Assembly: GCA_013339765.2 (NCBI GenBank)
Contig: CM023449.1
Span: 226,979,712-227,043,711, forward strand
Length of the DNA: 64,000 nt
Direction: 5' to 3'
Source: Haemaphysalis longicornis
Lineage: Eukaryota; Arthropoda; Arachnida; Ixodida; Ixodidae
Shown: piece after piece, positions 43,650 through 55,572 of the stretch
Numbering within the stretch: position 1 is the first letter of the stretch
Layout: each line of letters begins with the position of its first letter
Program-made: the position numbers and the translations under genes
Notes under the pieces: model-generated
Told to the model about the DNA's origin: nothing
What the model saw: only the letters and a program-made list of their open reading frames with translations
The model's database searches: none

Positions 43650-44400
43650 AATGAAGCGTGGAATTAAGCAACCCGCTGCGGTTATTCTCAAGTGCAAGCT
43701 GATCTACAGCTGAGATGCACTGCGCGAGCACGCGACTTTTTGTTTCTATCGGTACTTGACGCGCACCACTTCGCACGACGTTAAAAAAACATTCAGGGAT
43801 CGAAGTTGGCACTCTATAACAGTTGGAAACTATACGGTTTGCCAAAACACTGTTCAAAACCAAAACAGTTAGCCATAGGCCAAAACAGAACGACCGGGGC
43901 GCCGCCATTGCGTGTGTCGACTTTAAAAAAAACAAAACAAAAAAAACTATTACAAACAGCCAAAAGTCCAGCGCTTGAACGCCTGAGGGCACCGCGTCGA
44001 CCACAAAATACGAATGCTTTCTCGCTGTTAGTTAAGGAATGTTTTTTTTTCCCTAAATAAAAGCGTTCGAAGTAAAGAATATATCAATTATTTTAGCAAA
44101 CTATTTATTGTAAGTCGTTCTTAAGTCGTATCACGATGGCATCACCAATGGCGGCGCCCAGTCGTTGTTTTGGACACAAAGGGTAGTTTTGACGGTGTTT
44201 GACAACTCGTACAGTTTCATGACTCCTGAGTTCTTTTTAGCGTACGGTGTTTGCGGGTCAAGTACCCAGGGAAGCAAAAAGCCGCGTGCTCGCACCGAGC
44301 AGCCCAGCAGTGCATTAGCGTGCACTCCATGAGAATGACGGCATGTCCTACCCGGCCGCCGGCGCAACGGGTGTTTCGTTCTACGCTTCATTGACTCACT
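43650..44400. promoter_or_regulatory. Divergent promoter-like interval between first exons E and D
   Basis: GGCGCCGCCATT at 43898-43909 and AATGGCGGCGCC at 44147-44158 are exact inverted copies, 286 bp and 267 bp from the two ATGs. Outer blocks (about 43640-43800 and 44225-44395) are inverted versions of each other and match 6419-6575. It also shares AAGTCGTATC…GATGGCATCA (44121-44143) with 6861-6881. No TATA box is identified. A short transcription-start study would decide function. Confidence 0.55.
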
Positions 44401-44424
44401 GTGAATGGTGAAACAACAAACACA

Positions 44425-44566
44425 ATGGAGATAGGTCTGATCGAGTTCTCGACGCGTGCGAGAAAGTTGTTTGCGCTCCAGGCGGTGTGTGTGCCGACCG
44501 TTCGGGTGATTCGTCTACGCGAGATGATGCACTGGTCAGCGCAGTTTGCGAGTGTCCAAGGTGTCG
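44425..44566 (+). CDS. First coding exon D of a zinc-finger gene (intact)
   Basis: ATG at 44425, 47 codons, then one base before donor G|GTAAGCTC at 44567. The peptide begins MEIGLIEF, has CVPTVR in the middle and ends SVQGV. It shares length, motifs and flanks with exon A. The one-base overhang (G) plus the two leading bases of exons a, b, d or e makes Gly. The nearest plus-strand finger exon is e (59122), 14.6 kb on, an intron enlarged by a TTAA element, LINE tails, a THAP remnant and a SINE. A short upstream GTG-initiated extension is open but not shared with exon A, so the ATG is preferred. The peptide has no zinc-finger, BTB, KRAB or ZAD signature that I can see. Function unknown. Confidence 0.6.
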
Positions 44567-45296
44567 GTAAGCTCAGCCCACGTTTCGTGTCCTTCATTTT
44601 GCATGTGGGTGGTCACGCTAGTACAGTGGAGCTAATAATCTTCCGCTAATAATCGCCCAAATCGCCGCGACTCACATTGGCGCAGACTTTTTTACCTAGC
44701 GCCGAACAGCGAATCTTATTTAGGGAAGTTCGACCACGGTTAATGTGAACGCCTTGTATGCGAAATGCGCACTTCTTAACACGACCGCGCAGAGGAAACT
44801 GCCAGCAGTGAGTTGCTGGTACGACCGAAACAAGTGTGATGGCCTGTCTGTTGCGTCACATCTTTCCGCGTTTAGGGCCCGAATGAGCCCGTAATGAACT
44901 AGAATAGGGGAGTGGCCCGAGCGGGCGGACCTCCTATATAACCTACTGTGCCTGCTCTATCGCCCCGAAACCCATTGCAGCAGCCCGTTCACTGTGGGGG
45001 CGCCTAGTTCCCAGGTGTTTCGATGGCCATACCGATGCGAACTGCTGTTTCAGGTGAGGTGAACTGAAACGCACCTCTGCGTCGTCTGCTACGCGAAGGC
45101 GTCTTCCAGCTACAGAGACCGCAAAACGGCGAGCTTGAACTTCATGAACCGGTATTAAAGACCAAGTCTGCCGAAGCTTTATGCGTGGTGTCGCAGAACT
45201 ACAAACGCCTGCACGCTCGCCCTTTAGGTTCGCTACGGCAGTTTCGATATCCCAACACAAAATGTATGGTTGTCATTGCAATAAGAAGACAGTTAA
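44567..45296 (+). repeat. First intron, copy D
   Basis: 44567-44850 matches 10880-11210. The remainder (44850-45290) holds no recognised gene. TTAA at 45293-45296 is the left duplication of the next element. Confidence 0.6.
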
Positions 45297-46938
45297 AAGG
45301 ACACTGAAGTGATTTGTAAACATTGCGGGATTACGAGCGCAAATTGTAGTTCGGAGTCCCTAGGCTCTGTTTCGACCACTCTGAGCGCGCTTACGCGAAT
45401 TTATTTAGTAGAAAAATCAATTCGAAAATGCTGTCCTCCTCTCTGCACCCTCGCCCATTTTCTGTGGCGTTTTCGTGTGGACGTCGGGAGGAGACGAGCT
45501 GGCAATTGGCTGTGCTACTGCACGGCTCCCCGGCCTTCAGAGTCAGTCGGCCCAGCGTTTCGTCCGCCGGTCGCCGACGGGTCGTCGCAATTCGTTCGCT
45601 CAGTTTGAAACGAAGCCAGGACACGTTGTGAATGGAAGAATGTGCCTTTTCTTTACTTCGTTAGTTTGTACACTGCATCTAGCTCCAAGTCAAGGTCGCT
45701 TCACACAAGCGCTGCACAAGCGCACATGCACCGCTTCGCTAACTGGTACGCCAGTAGGAAAATTTAAGGCCTCTTGAAGGCGGGGAGAAGAGTCAGCGAA
45801 GTCAATATAGGTACTAAAGAAATAAAATCAACTGATACTTTTACCGGGACAGCGTAAAGTAGGGTGCGGGAAGCACTTTCTTGCGCTGGTGCGAACAAGC
45901 ACAGCAGTCAGCAGCACGACTACGCATCTGTGAACGCTTTTCCGTCTAAGAAATGCAATTGCTAGACGGAGTGAGATATTGTGGAAACTTGGGGACGCTT
46001 ACTGCACAAGAGCAATACAACAAATAGTCACCTAAGCTGCTTGAAATGCTTCAAAATAAAGGGTAAACTGGTTATACATTATATACCTTATATTTCCAAG
46101 GTCGGCAGCGCTGCCCTGTGGCTGAGTGGTCTGGAGCGCTAGGTATGTCATTGGAAGTGTTTTGCAAATCACGAGTTCGAATCCCCGCGGGTACATTCTT
46201 TTTTTTATTTATAAGTTTAACTTTTTTGTTTTCCGCCGGTGTTTTTCTGTGCTGAGTTCACCTTTTTTTGGCCGCAACGTTCATTGCTCCACCAGCTAGT
46301 TCACAGGAACGCGCGCAGGCTGACACTGGCACGCTAGCGTGTTCTCGTTGGCGTGCTGTTGCCATAAGCACCTGACTGCTTGCGGCAGTGGGCACAGGGC
46401 CAGAAATCAACAGACCCCTTGGCCTGGTGCGAAACACGCAATTTTACGATACAGGCATGAGTGAGGCAAGCTCCAAATATGGGGGAAAAGCGCATGGCAT
46501 TTGAGCGTCTGCGGGGACGCGGAGGGCGTTCATCCACTGCGTAGGCCTACGATTCCAAGCCGTCGTGGGAGGGCTCATCTTATGCATTTTACAGCCGACA
46601 ACATGGCAGAAGCGCGGGACGACGATTACTGAGGTATTGAGAATGCCCATCCAATTGATGCCGTCGGATGTCAAGCACGTTGTTGTACAGAACCAAAACC
46701 GAAACTTATTTGGTTGCTAACCTTCGGCATCATCCAATCACGGTGCGCCTCCTCCCGTCGTCACAGCCTTTAGTTGGTGCGGCCCGCCGCAAACCGCGCT
46801 GGTAGTTTTTCTTCTTTGGCACTTTGTAAAATATTACCGACTTGTCAACCGGATAAACGATTAAAGTGTGCTAATTTGAGCCAGTCTACGCAGTGCAAGC
46901 AAAAACGGGAGCCTTGACAAATTCACTTCAGTGTCCCT
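45297..46938. mobile_element. TTAA-flanked element, 1642 bp
   Basis: TTAA lies at 45293-45296 and 46939-46942. The termini AAGGACACTGAAGTGATTTG and, inverted, AGGGACACTGAAGTGAATTT are near-identical. No transposase is visible. A tRNA-like sequence lies in the middle. Termini resemble the 25994-26586 element (AGG..ACTGA..GAA.TTT), suggesting one superfamily. Confidence 0.85.
46111..46195 (+). pseudogene. tRNA-like sequence (class II type), probably a pseudogene or SINE head
   Basis: GTGGCTGAGTGGTCTGGAGCGC resembles the D-arm/A box of Ser/Leu tRNAs, and GAGTTCGAATCCC the T-arm/B box, about 45 bases apart, followed by a T-run (about 46199-46206) that could end Pol III transcription. The T stem and acceptor stem pair poorly, so a working tRNA is unlikely. 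Confidence 0.45.
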
Positions 46939-46942
46939 TTAA

Positions 46943-48199
46943 CTTTTCTGCCACTGTATCGGAGTTGATAAGTGAAAAATAATTATGCTTGATTCGGTGT
47001 TTCGTGGTGCTTGAGTCATACGAATTAAATTTTGTTTAAAGAATTCCAAACCGTTTCCGTTCCCCCTTTTACTGACGAGTCCATTCAGTCTCGTTCTGCC
47101 GCTAATATCTAATAAAGGCCCCCGAAAGGGTACGCGCCCACTCTCCCTCCTCCCTTATTTCTCCGCCGCCGCTGCTCCACGAAATGGTGCCATCACGCAT
47201 GTAGTAGATATATTGACGACGCAGTAATCGGCAATGACGGCCTGCTCAAAAAGAATGACTTCAGGCTCTAGCTCAAGGCGATACTCAGTGTTTGAGGGCC
47301 CCTGTATAAGCTTAGAATAAGCATTCAGCATGCACTAAGCTTGTTTCACTGTATACTTCTCCCCGCTACACTCTCTCTTACCTCATAATCAGATCCGAAT
47401 GAGCGACTCAATTTATAGTGGGCCACAAAAACAACCACTGGCGAATTCACCCATAACATTTCTGGCTGAATCGAGTGGAAATGCAGAAATAAACTTCTTC
47501 ATTAAATTATTTACAAACGAACACGGTAGCCCAAGAAAGACCATCTCTTTTGTAATTATCGCCGTCAGTTTATTTGTCTGCTTCGTGAAAGTCTCGTGAA
47601 TTTTTATGAGTCTGCCCGTCAGTGCTAGATCCGGAGTCTCCTTAATACAACACAAATATTTTTGTTGCTAAGGACCTTGACAACTTTTTTTTAAACCACC
47701 CGTTGTTGCCAGGGTGTGAAGACAAATGTTGACCATGTCCTCGCCAGCACAGGAGAACCTGGGATTACGGCGCCACCAGGAGAACGGCATACGAATTTCT
47801 GGCACTGAGCAGGCACAAGGTGTTATACAGGAGGCTATGTTTCGGCGTGCCGCGCGCCGTTGACCACCGCTAGGGTGGCTAGCGGGCGCTGGTGCACGAT
47901 CTTGCAGCCGGTCAGCCACGCCCACGTTGTCGCCGCAGCCCTCGATCAGAGCCGGACGAAATGTAGAACTTGGAAGGCGGTGGGTGCACGGCGTGCGTTC
48001 GTAGAATCGGTGCAGAGGTTCAGATGTGTTTTTTCAAAGCAGTGAGAGAGTGCATTTCGTCAAGGACCAGCATGTCAGGAAGATGGCGAAAAGAAGGACT
48101 GATGCGCACTGTTTTGCCCAGGCTGTCACACCGGCTATCAGGGCGCTCCAAAGGCGTCTTTGTTTGCCGCCCCAAGAGACGAAGAGGTTCGAAAAAAGT
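46943..48199. other. Intron sequence; no gene recognised
   Basis: Between first exon D and its nearest finger exon. Short frames only, and no TIR pair found. GC-rich patches at 47100-47180 and 47840-48000. Confidence 0.4.
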
Positions 48200-48690
48200 G
48201 TGAAGCGCAAATTTGTCCCGGCAGGAGAGAGAGACAAAACTTTTTTTATCGAGCTTTAGGTGGGATGGTTCCTCATTTCAGGTAACCATGTGCTGTCCCG
48301 GCTCGACTGGCCCTCTCGACCAGCAGAAGTTTTTCTTGAGGGAGGGAGCTGGACAGCAGTATCTCCCACTGCTCTGGAGTAGGGGAAGGAAAAGGAGGTG
48401 GGAGGTCTGGGTTCTTGACCACTCCCCATATTATGTGCCATAGAGTGCCTGGTTGAGTACAGAATTTACATTGTGCGTCGAATGTGTGAGAAATAACAAA
48501 TGCATCCTGACTGGATGGGGGTAACGTATTTGTCACTATTAGGACAAGCCCCTCACAGAATCGTCGGGGGTCAGGTGTGAGCTCCACTTTCTGTACAGGC
48601 CGTTCTGCACAGGTTTGTGCTGAACATAGAGAACGTGTCACTGATGCTTCAGTCTTTTTGAGCTTCATTGGGATAGCAATCCTTGACATT
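48200..48690 (-). mobile_element. LINE 3' end fragment 1
   Basis: On the minus strand the tail of a non-LTR ORF2: CKFCTQPGTLWHIIWGV, NPDLPPPFPSPTPEQWE, LVERASRAG, then a stop at 48273 and a short 3' UTR with AAAAAAAGTTTTGTCTCTC. The C-x2-C … H-x-x-W zinc motif and TxEQWE block are shared with the fragment at 56110-56430. 5' truncated. Confidence 0.75.
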
Positions 48691-48699
48691 TTGAGTGTG

Positions 48700-51600
48700 G
48701 TGAAGGCTAAGCAGCAGTGTGAACTTGGGTGCAGTGATCATTGTAAGGCTGTTGCGGCAGAGGTGCATTTTACCCTCACGACCCGCATTCACTTATACAT
48801 CAAAAGCATCAACAGAAGCAATGCAAAAAGACGGCAAATCTGCAAAGTGCGCCTAAACTAGGTAAAGGCCGTAGTACTGGACCAAATTGCGAAATAAACT
48901 GTGACAGCACACTTAAAGATAACTGTTCTATCTCGTTCACTGTATGTATATTATAAAATTGCAATCGGGTTTGAAAAAGGTGAAGCTGGGCCATTAGCGT
49001 ACACAACTTTGCATAACATGTAGCGTTGCATATAAGTGTTAACTTTAGTTAGGTACTGTTCTTTTTTTATAGTAATTATAACAAGAAGTAAACTACAAAA
49101 TAATTTGCCTTTCACCATGATAGCACCTCTGATCTCTAAAAAAATCGTAAAGATCCTATACAATATTGGCAAGCAAGCAGCAGTTAGTTTCGTTCGTGTG
49201 CTATGCGGGGGTCTAAACTTCCTTTAGGTGATCAGGGGGGGGGGGGGGGGGGGGTCAACGTGCTATTTGCGCACATGCCCCGAATAATATATCAGAGTTT
49301 GACTGCAACACCTCGGCCTAAAAAATTTGTCGCTCTTGAATGCTGCTACACGAGCAATGACGTTTTTTTTAGAACCGCGATGCTCTGCCCTGTGCAGGGA
49401 CTAACAGTCCATGCTGAACACCTGCCAGTTCGCGAAAAGTAAGTAATTATCGTTCGTCAGGCAGTATTCGGCGGGTTGCAGAGAACACAGGTGACAGTTC
49501 ATTGACATTCAGAAGCGCCCGCACCAGATATAAGCTTGAGGTGAATCAAAATCGCGGATAGCGGAACTAACGGTGCCTGCAACCAGAACGGCCCCACCAC
49601 ATCGAGGCCACAGTTCTTGTGCTCGATCTAGAGCAGGAGAAAGTAAAGCAAAAATAACGTTTGATCGTTTAGAATCTTGCTTAGCTTCTGAATGCCTTTG
49701 AAAACCGAAAGAGAATGCGAGAACATGAAAGCTGCAAGGCCAGACGCGTAGTCTCCCTGCGCCAGACAGCTGTCATCACTGCGCCAGACCAGCTGCGAAA
49801 GGGCGCAGTCGCGCCACCTCGCGGTGTCGAAGGCCAAACCGGAGTGGCTCGGCACTGCCGCTCGGGACACTCCTTCATTCTAGTTCACTCTAGCTATAGA
49901 CCAGAATTTTGCCGGGTCGGCCATTGATGATGATGGTGATGTGCCTATCCCTTTTGTATCGGGTGGGCACAACTTTGGGCACCCTAGCCGTCGCTTCAAA
50001 CTATATCTATAGGAAGGAGATTAATCAGAGGGAAGAATAGGCATGGCATAGGGCAGGCATTGAGTCAGTCTCACCGCATGCAGCACCATTTTTCCGGCGA
50101 CCGGTGCGCCACCTGGCGGGTATTTCTTGGGGGATGCGGGGCGAGCAGACGACGCAGCAGTCACATGCTATTCGCCCCGAGGTCGAATACAGTTGGCCCC
50201 TGGCGTCGTCTCGTCTGCTTCGTTTCGCGTTATGCGCGCGCAAGATGCGTGCTGCAGGCGATGAAACAGCCCATATGTGTACTTGTTTTGCAGTAAGCCA
50301 ATAGCATAGTTATCTCTACTTCCGCATTTCCTCTAGAGACACAATAATCAGAGGCCGTTTGCGAGTCAATGCGCTGGTTTAGTTCCACGAAACATCTTCG
50401 CCGTGGGCATCGCTTGAGTGAGAACCGTGTTGTAAACATTGCTTCGACCATTTCACTTTTCGTATGATAAGTGCTGTCGTCTGCCGTTTCAGGAACATCA
50501 AAGTGTGCTTTTTGAAGGTGGCGTGGTGGTTATTTAACATATAAAGTTTAAAACACGGAACGGGTAAGAAGCGATAAGACCTGTGCATGCCCGTGCATTT
50601 GCCACACACCCTTGTAAAATTGCGCTGTGTCCTTCTTAAAGAAGAAACAAACATTGTAATGCACGCGACCCTGGGCTACGGCCAGAACGTTACCAGGGGA
50701 TGCATTTACATCCGCAAGTGCCTGTGTGATCAAATTTTTCCCGTAACTTTCGATAAGTACCCTTTTGAAACAGACGTTACTTATACTGTGTTGCTAATTT
50801 TACTTATTATTTAAATACATTTCTGTGGACACGCAAGCGTATTTCGGGGAGGATTTCCTGGCTAAAATTAAGCAGTTGTGGAGTTTTGCACATGTCCTGT
50901 GGCATTCCGTGTGTCATTTTTATGTATCCCATTTTCAAATCCCGACATGAATCACCTTGTACAGGAATGTGTTTCACTCGCGTGAACAAAATGCCTAATA
51001 TGTTCACGTCTTAACCTGTTAAGGTGACCTAAGTTTAAAGAAGGAAAAATTGCGTAATATACTGCAAGTTGTTTGGCCCATGTGTGAGGGTGTGTGCCGA
51101 TGACTCGCTGGATATTTTTATCTTTCCCACAATGCTCGCTTTCAATACAATTTTGAAAAAGGCGAGCCACAATTCCTGGACAATCTCAGGCCAAAAGGGG
51201 GTTAATCAGTTCTGAAAATACTGGCGTCTACTTGTTGAAGTACTGCTTTTCTACCGCTGCGGAACACGATGCCTAGCACACTTTCAACTGCAAGTAATGC
51301 TGATAACCGATGTTTGGCTTTTCGCATTATATGCGTTCTCTTCTCGCTGCGCTTGGAACGTTGGCTGAACCCCCCCTCCCATAAAAACAATGCACAGAAA
51401 ACTTTAACCTTTTATCCATGCCTTTTTTAACCAATCCTCAAAAATTAAATCACAAGACAAAACTGAGGTTGTTTACAACACAAAGTAGTTACCAGGAACC
51501 CATTGCGCTGTTTCGTAATGAAAAATAAAAAGAAACGTTTTACTACATCTGCAACAGGGCAACTTCATTCGGCATCTTTATGGTTAGTAAGCTACATTAC

Positions 51601-52830
51601 ACAAGAGTGCAAACGCATCTCGCTGTTCTAGGCACCTGTTTGATTTTAAAAGGAATGCAAATGCTCAACAGTGCAGCCTTCCGTAACAGAAAATCTGTGC
51701 TAACTGTGAGGTCCCAGAAGCTTGGTTTAGACACTGTAAATCTGCTTGTTGATCACTTAGCAAGTCTAGCTAAACATGAGATGTTGATAGTACTGTGGGC
51801 GTTAGCAATTTAATTCGTATGGTCACTTGCAACGAAAGCATTAAATAAGTCATCCGACACCATTATTCTCAAACCTGCCTTCAGAGTCACTAAAAAGTTC
51901 ATTTAACTAAAGCTGCGTGCAAAAGACCTGTTAAAGCGGTTGCATTTATTCACTGCGCTAGTTAAAATTCAGTAATTTTATGGTGCCTTTCGAAGCTTAT
52001 AAAAAAATGTCGGGGCACTCAAGTGGTGTTACCATTTCAGGGCATCGCACAAATGCAAGAATGCATCATGCTACCAGCGAATGGGATTGAAACTGCTGTT
52101 GTAAACTTAATTCCAGAGATCGGGGCTTGCTGATCTGTTTCTATTTATGATTTTATTGAAGGCTCAAAGCCATAGTCTGCGAAGATCGAGCTTGCTACGA
52201 GCCACGACGTACAAGTTCATTGTCATTATTGCGGCCGTTCTGATATTCCCAATGGGTCGCCACTTTTTTGGTGTACTTTTAAAATCTTATTACCACTTCC
52301 ATGCTATAAATTGAACGTTGAGGAACCAAACTACAGCATACCACTCTTGTCTGCGCCTTTCGTGCGCACATACGGCGCAAAAAAGGCACGAAGCGTGCCC
52401 ACAGTGTGCATTCTCCCGGGCCGCTCAGCGGAGCATCCACACTAGCAGCGCGACGCTGCTACCACCTAGAAGTCGATCTCGCGGCGAATAGCTTCGTGCC
52501 ATGCGTGGGTAGCAGATGACCTAGCGGAATCGAAAATTAGTAAGTGTCATTTATTTGGTATGTCAGCAGCGCAAAGTTTGTCAGTGCTTTAATAGGAATG
52601 TTCAAAGCGTCCGAAAGCTGTCAGGTTTGCCCATAAATTCTGTTTCCAACCCGCGAAGGCGGTGGGCCACCTGACACGCGCTTTCTTCTGATGGGAGTTG
52701 CATGCCGGTAAGGCTATGTTTTGCTGCGCCAGCAAGACGTACAACTTTTTTTTATCATCAATTGATCTTTATTTTCTTAATTATGGGCGGGTGATCATCA
52801 TTGCCTTTACTTGCAATGTACAATGACGCT
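48700..52830. other. Intron sequence; no gene recognised
   Basis: AT-rich, with short frames on both strands. It includes a 20-base poly-G at 49235-49254 and a GATGATGATGGTGATG patch at about 49925. I found no TIR, LTR or protein signature. Confidence 0.4.
49235..49254. repeat. Poly-G run (20 bases)
   Basis: An uninterrupted G run. Confidence 0.9.
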
Positions 52831-52831
52831 G

Positions 52832-53215
52832 CAATGCAATGACGCTGTTGTTGGCTGCACCAACAATCAGCGTAAACGCAAAGTGCTCATACAAGAAACG
52901 TGCAAAGTGCACCACGACAAAAGTGCCTGCTTGTGTGGAGTATATTCGCTGCACAAATTTCCAGCGTCCCTTGAGGGCCACTGGGATTGGGTCGTCGCAC
53001 CGAATCAGAGACTTTGAACCTAGCAAATTTGCGAGAGTAAGCGCGATCGTACGCTGCTTAAGTTGGAAGCGCTCTTTCACCCTCATGCTCAATACGTATC
53101 GCAAGTTGCTGTTCTCTGGAGGTATTCTTTGCTCATTTCATCGACTGGAAGCCAACAACAATCAACCCGACACCTATGCTGCAGCTCAGGTATGCGAAAA
53201 AGGAGAGTCGAAAGC
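52832..53215 (+). pseudogene. THAP-type (C2CH) domain exon remnant
   Basis: The frame with CNDAVVGCTNNQRKR opens a THAP-like C-x-x-x-x-x-C start, continuing KCKVHH-like, CLCGVYSLHKFP and W, then breaks near 53010. The end of the domain, ILCSFHRLEANNNQPDTY, is in a second frame and is followed by a donor-like CAG|GTATGC at about 53192. THAP domains of this Cys-rich variety occur in P-element-type transposases and in host genes. The frame break and partial inverted duplicate suggest a transposon relic. Assignment is from the C…C…C…H pattern only. Confidence 0.55.
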
Positions 53216-53856
53216 GATATAGTAGTGTCGCGGTGGCGGAGCACACCTGGTCGTGTCGATAAATCGCCGTTCGCGGTTCCCACCTGCCAACGCAAAAGTT
53301 CTCTCGAGCAAGCAAACGGCCATGAAATCTTGGTGTACCTGATACGTTGCTTCTGTTTTGGTAGCAGGAAATAGTGTTATGCGGCGGCAAATATTGCTAA
53401 ACATATTTTACTTTTATGAGCATGTGACGTATATGACCTGCACAGCTAAACCGAATATACCAGGGAATGGTTAAAGAACCAACTCCTATTCGCACGCACT
53501 GGCTGCAGGAGGCCATGCTTAGCAATTGCCCTGCTGCGCAACCAGAGGCACTCCCTGAATCTGTCAACCAACTGACTTCTGAGCGTACGTAGGAGGCATT
53601 CACAGGAGACATATTTGCCACCCCATAACACTATTTTCTGCTACCAACGTAGTAGGGGCAACATATTAGGTACACCAAGATATCACGGCCGTTTGCTTGC
53701 TCAAAAAAACATTTCAGTTTCAACGGCAGGTGGGAACCGCGAACAGCGATTTACCAGCACGACCGGGTGTGCTCCGCCACCATGACACTATTTCGCGTAC
53801 CTGAGCTGCAGCATAGGTGTCGAGTTGATTTTTGTCGGCTTCCCGTCGATAAATTG
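53128..53856. repeat. Inverted duplication around the THAP remnant (arms about 270 bp)
   Basis: 53140-53400 and 53860-53595 are inverted copies: CGACACCTATGCTGCAGCTCAGGTA, GTGGCGGAGCACAC, GTTCGCGGTTCCCACCTGCC, CAAGCAAACGGCC and AAATAGTGTTATG. The right arm holds the end of a second THAP domain and its donor. About 195 bp lies between the arms. Confidence 0.85.
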
Positions 53857-54055
53857 AACGGAGAATAATACCCGACTATATGACTGTATACATGACTGTA
53901 TACATTTAGCCTGCCGTTTGTAAATCGGATGCCGTAAAATGTATAGCGTCAAATAAAAAAATTAAGCGCAATAAAGGACGCAAAACAACCACCAAATTGC
54001 ATGTCAACTATTGCAGAGATGTGTAATTCTATATTTACATAACACAACATAGATA

Positions 54056-54290
54056 ATTGATTGTAGGGTTTAACGCGCCGACGCAACGCAGGCGATGAGG
54101 CGCGCCGTAGTGGAGGGCTCCGGATTAATTTTGACCACCTGGGGATCTTTAACGTGCGCCGAAATCTCGTACACACGGGCGTTTTTGCTTTTCCCCTCCA
54201 TCAGAAAAGCGGCCGCCGCGGCCGGGAATCGAACCCGCTACCTCGTGCTCAGCAGTGCAACGCCTTAGCCACTGAGCCACCGCGGCGGGT
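54056..54290 (-). mobile_element. tRNA-derived SINE, copy 2
   Basis: Nearly identical to copy 1 (A and B boxes, AATC tail). Flanked by the exact 13-bp duplication CACAACATAGATA at 54043-54055 and 54291-54303. High similarity to copy 1 suggests recent activity. Confidence 0.9.
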
Positions 54291-54303
54291 CACAACATAG
54301 ATA

Positions 54304-55239
54304 GCCACATACGTGGTGCGCGGCCCAACTATTTACATGCGATCGTCACTGACGGTGTTGGTTATATCTGCTGCAGGAGTCGGACACCTACAGCCAGCGG
54401 GCCGAATGTGGCCTGGGGGGCGGTGTTATGCAGCCCCCAGCACGTCGCCAGAACCCTCACACCGCGGAGGAAGAAGTATTTGAGGAGGAGAATCTGCTGG
54501 GCTGGGACAGTGCGGGCAGGCGGCGCGGCAATGTCACTGTCTGGCGAGGAGGAAATCCAGCTTGAGGAGCAGCACAACAGATGGCGCGTCAAGCGCGTTC
54601 CCATAGTTTAGCATGTTCTTCTAAGGACGTGACACATAAAAATCGTAATATCATCGAATATATTGCGAAAATTGACAGATTTCCTTCTATAAAATAAATA
54701 AATATAAGTGCTAGACATTTTAGCAGCATTTATTCATAAATACTGCCTAGGTACAGGCCGTACCGCGCTTGAAACGAAGCACTAGAAGGAACCCCGGAGC
54801 AGACGATGCCTGCCGACACCGCCTTTCCACCAAGAGTGGTTCACTCGCGCCTCTCGCGGGCTTCTCAGATTTCTGCGCGCTTTTCATGTTGCACAGATAG
54901 GGTGGCGATGTTAAGACAGTTTAAATATTAACTAATGGCATATAGAGGATAAGAACCATCAATAACTGGAACTAATCATACCCAGATTCTCAACCACAAG
55001 TTTTTTATTCTTGGTTTCGTGTTCTAAAAAATCAAAGCCTCTTCGTCTTGCAACAACAATGTTTGAAATGCAAAGATTTCTTCGGCCGCAAACCTGACTC
55101 CAATGAAAACCCAGTCGTGGGAGGCATTCGTCGGCGTCGCCTGCCCACGTTGCTCTGACTGATCTTTAACCGGTGGACTTTACCATTTGGTGCCTTGCGA
55201 CATAGGGCACGCCAGAGCCGTGCCCGGCGCCGTGACTTC
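54304..55239. other. Intron sequence; no gene recognised
   Basis: About 54360-54600 is GC-rich with an open but unfamiliar frame. The rest is AT-rich. Nothing further is supported. Confidence 0.4.
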
Positions 55240-55572
55240 ATCGCGCCGCTGGAGCAAGCCCTGTTGTGCCTCTTCAATAATTCTTGCTCCGTGCCCCACC
55301 CCTTCCCCTGTCACTAACAATCCGACACGCCAGTTTGGACTTGAAATAGTGTTTGACGGGGAGACAAGGGCAGAAAATTGTTCGCTTCCATCTGCATTGT
55401 TCCCCATGTTCAGCACTTTTCCAGATTATTGTCAAATCTTATTGGCAATCCACTGATTTTTTTCTGTTTGCCTTCAAAGCCCCCCTCCCCTCCCACCTGA
55501 TGTGCCATCCAGCCCTCCGCCGTGTCGACTTCATGCAACTCAGCACTGCACCTGAATACGTTGCCGACCCTT
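55240..55572. mobile_element. hAT-like MITE, copy 2 (diverged)
   Basis: It matches the inverse of 4889-5243: GACACGCCAGTTT, ATTATTGTCAAAT, TTTTTTTCTGTTTGC, AAGCCCCCC, CACCTGAT and TGCCATCC.GCCCTCC. The left end is not clearly defined. The right end (GTTGCCGACCC) is at about 55572. Confidence 0.65.

Noticed and set aside
44425..44566. BTB, KRAB or ZAD domain in the first exon
   Set aside because: No Cys pattern or known motif of these domains is present in the 47 residues.
46111..46195. Functional tRNA gene
   Set aside because: Acceptor and T stems pair poorly; kept only as a tRNA-like pseudogene.
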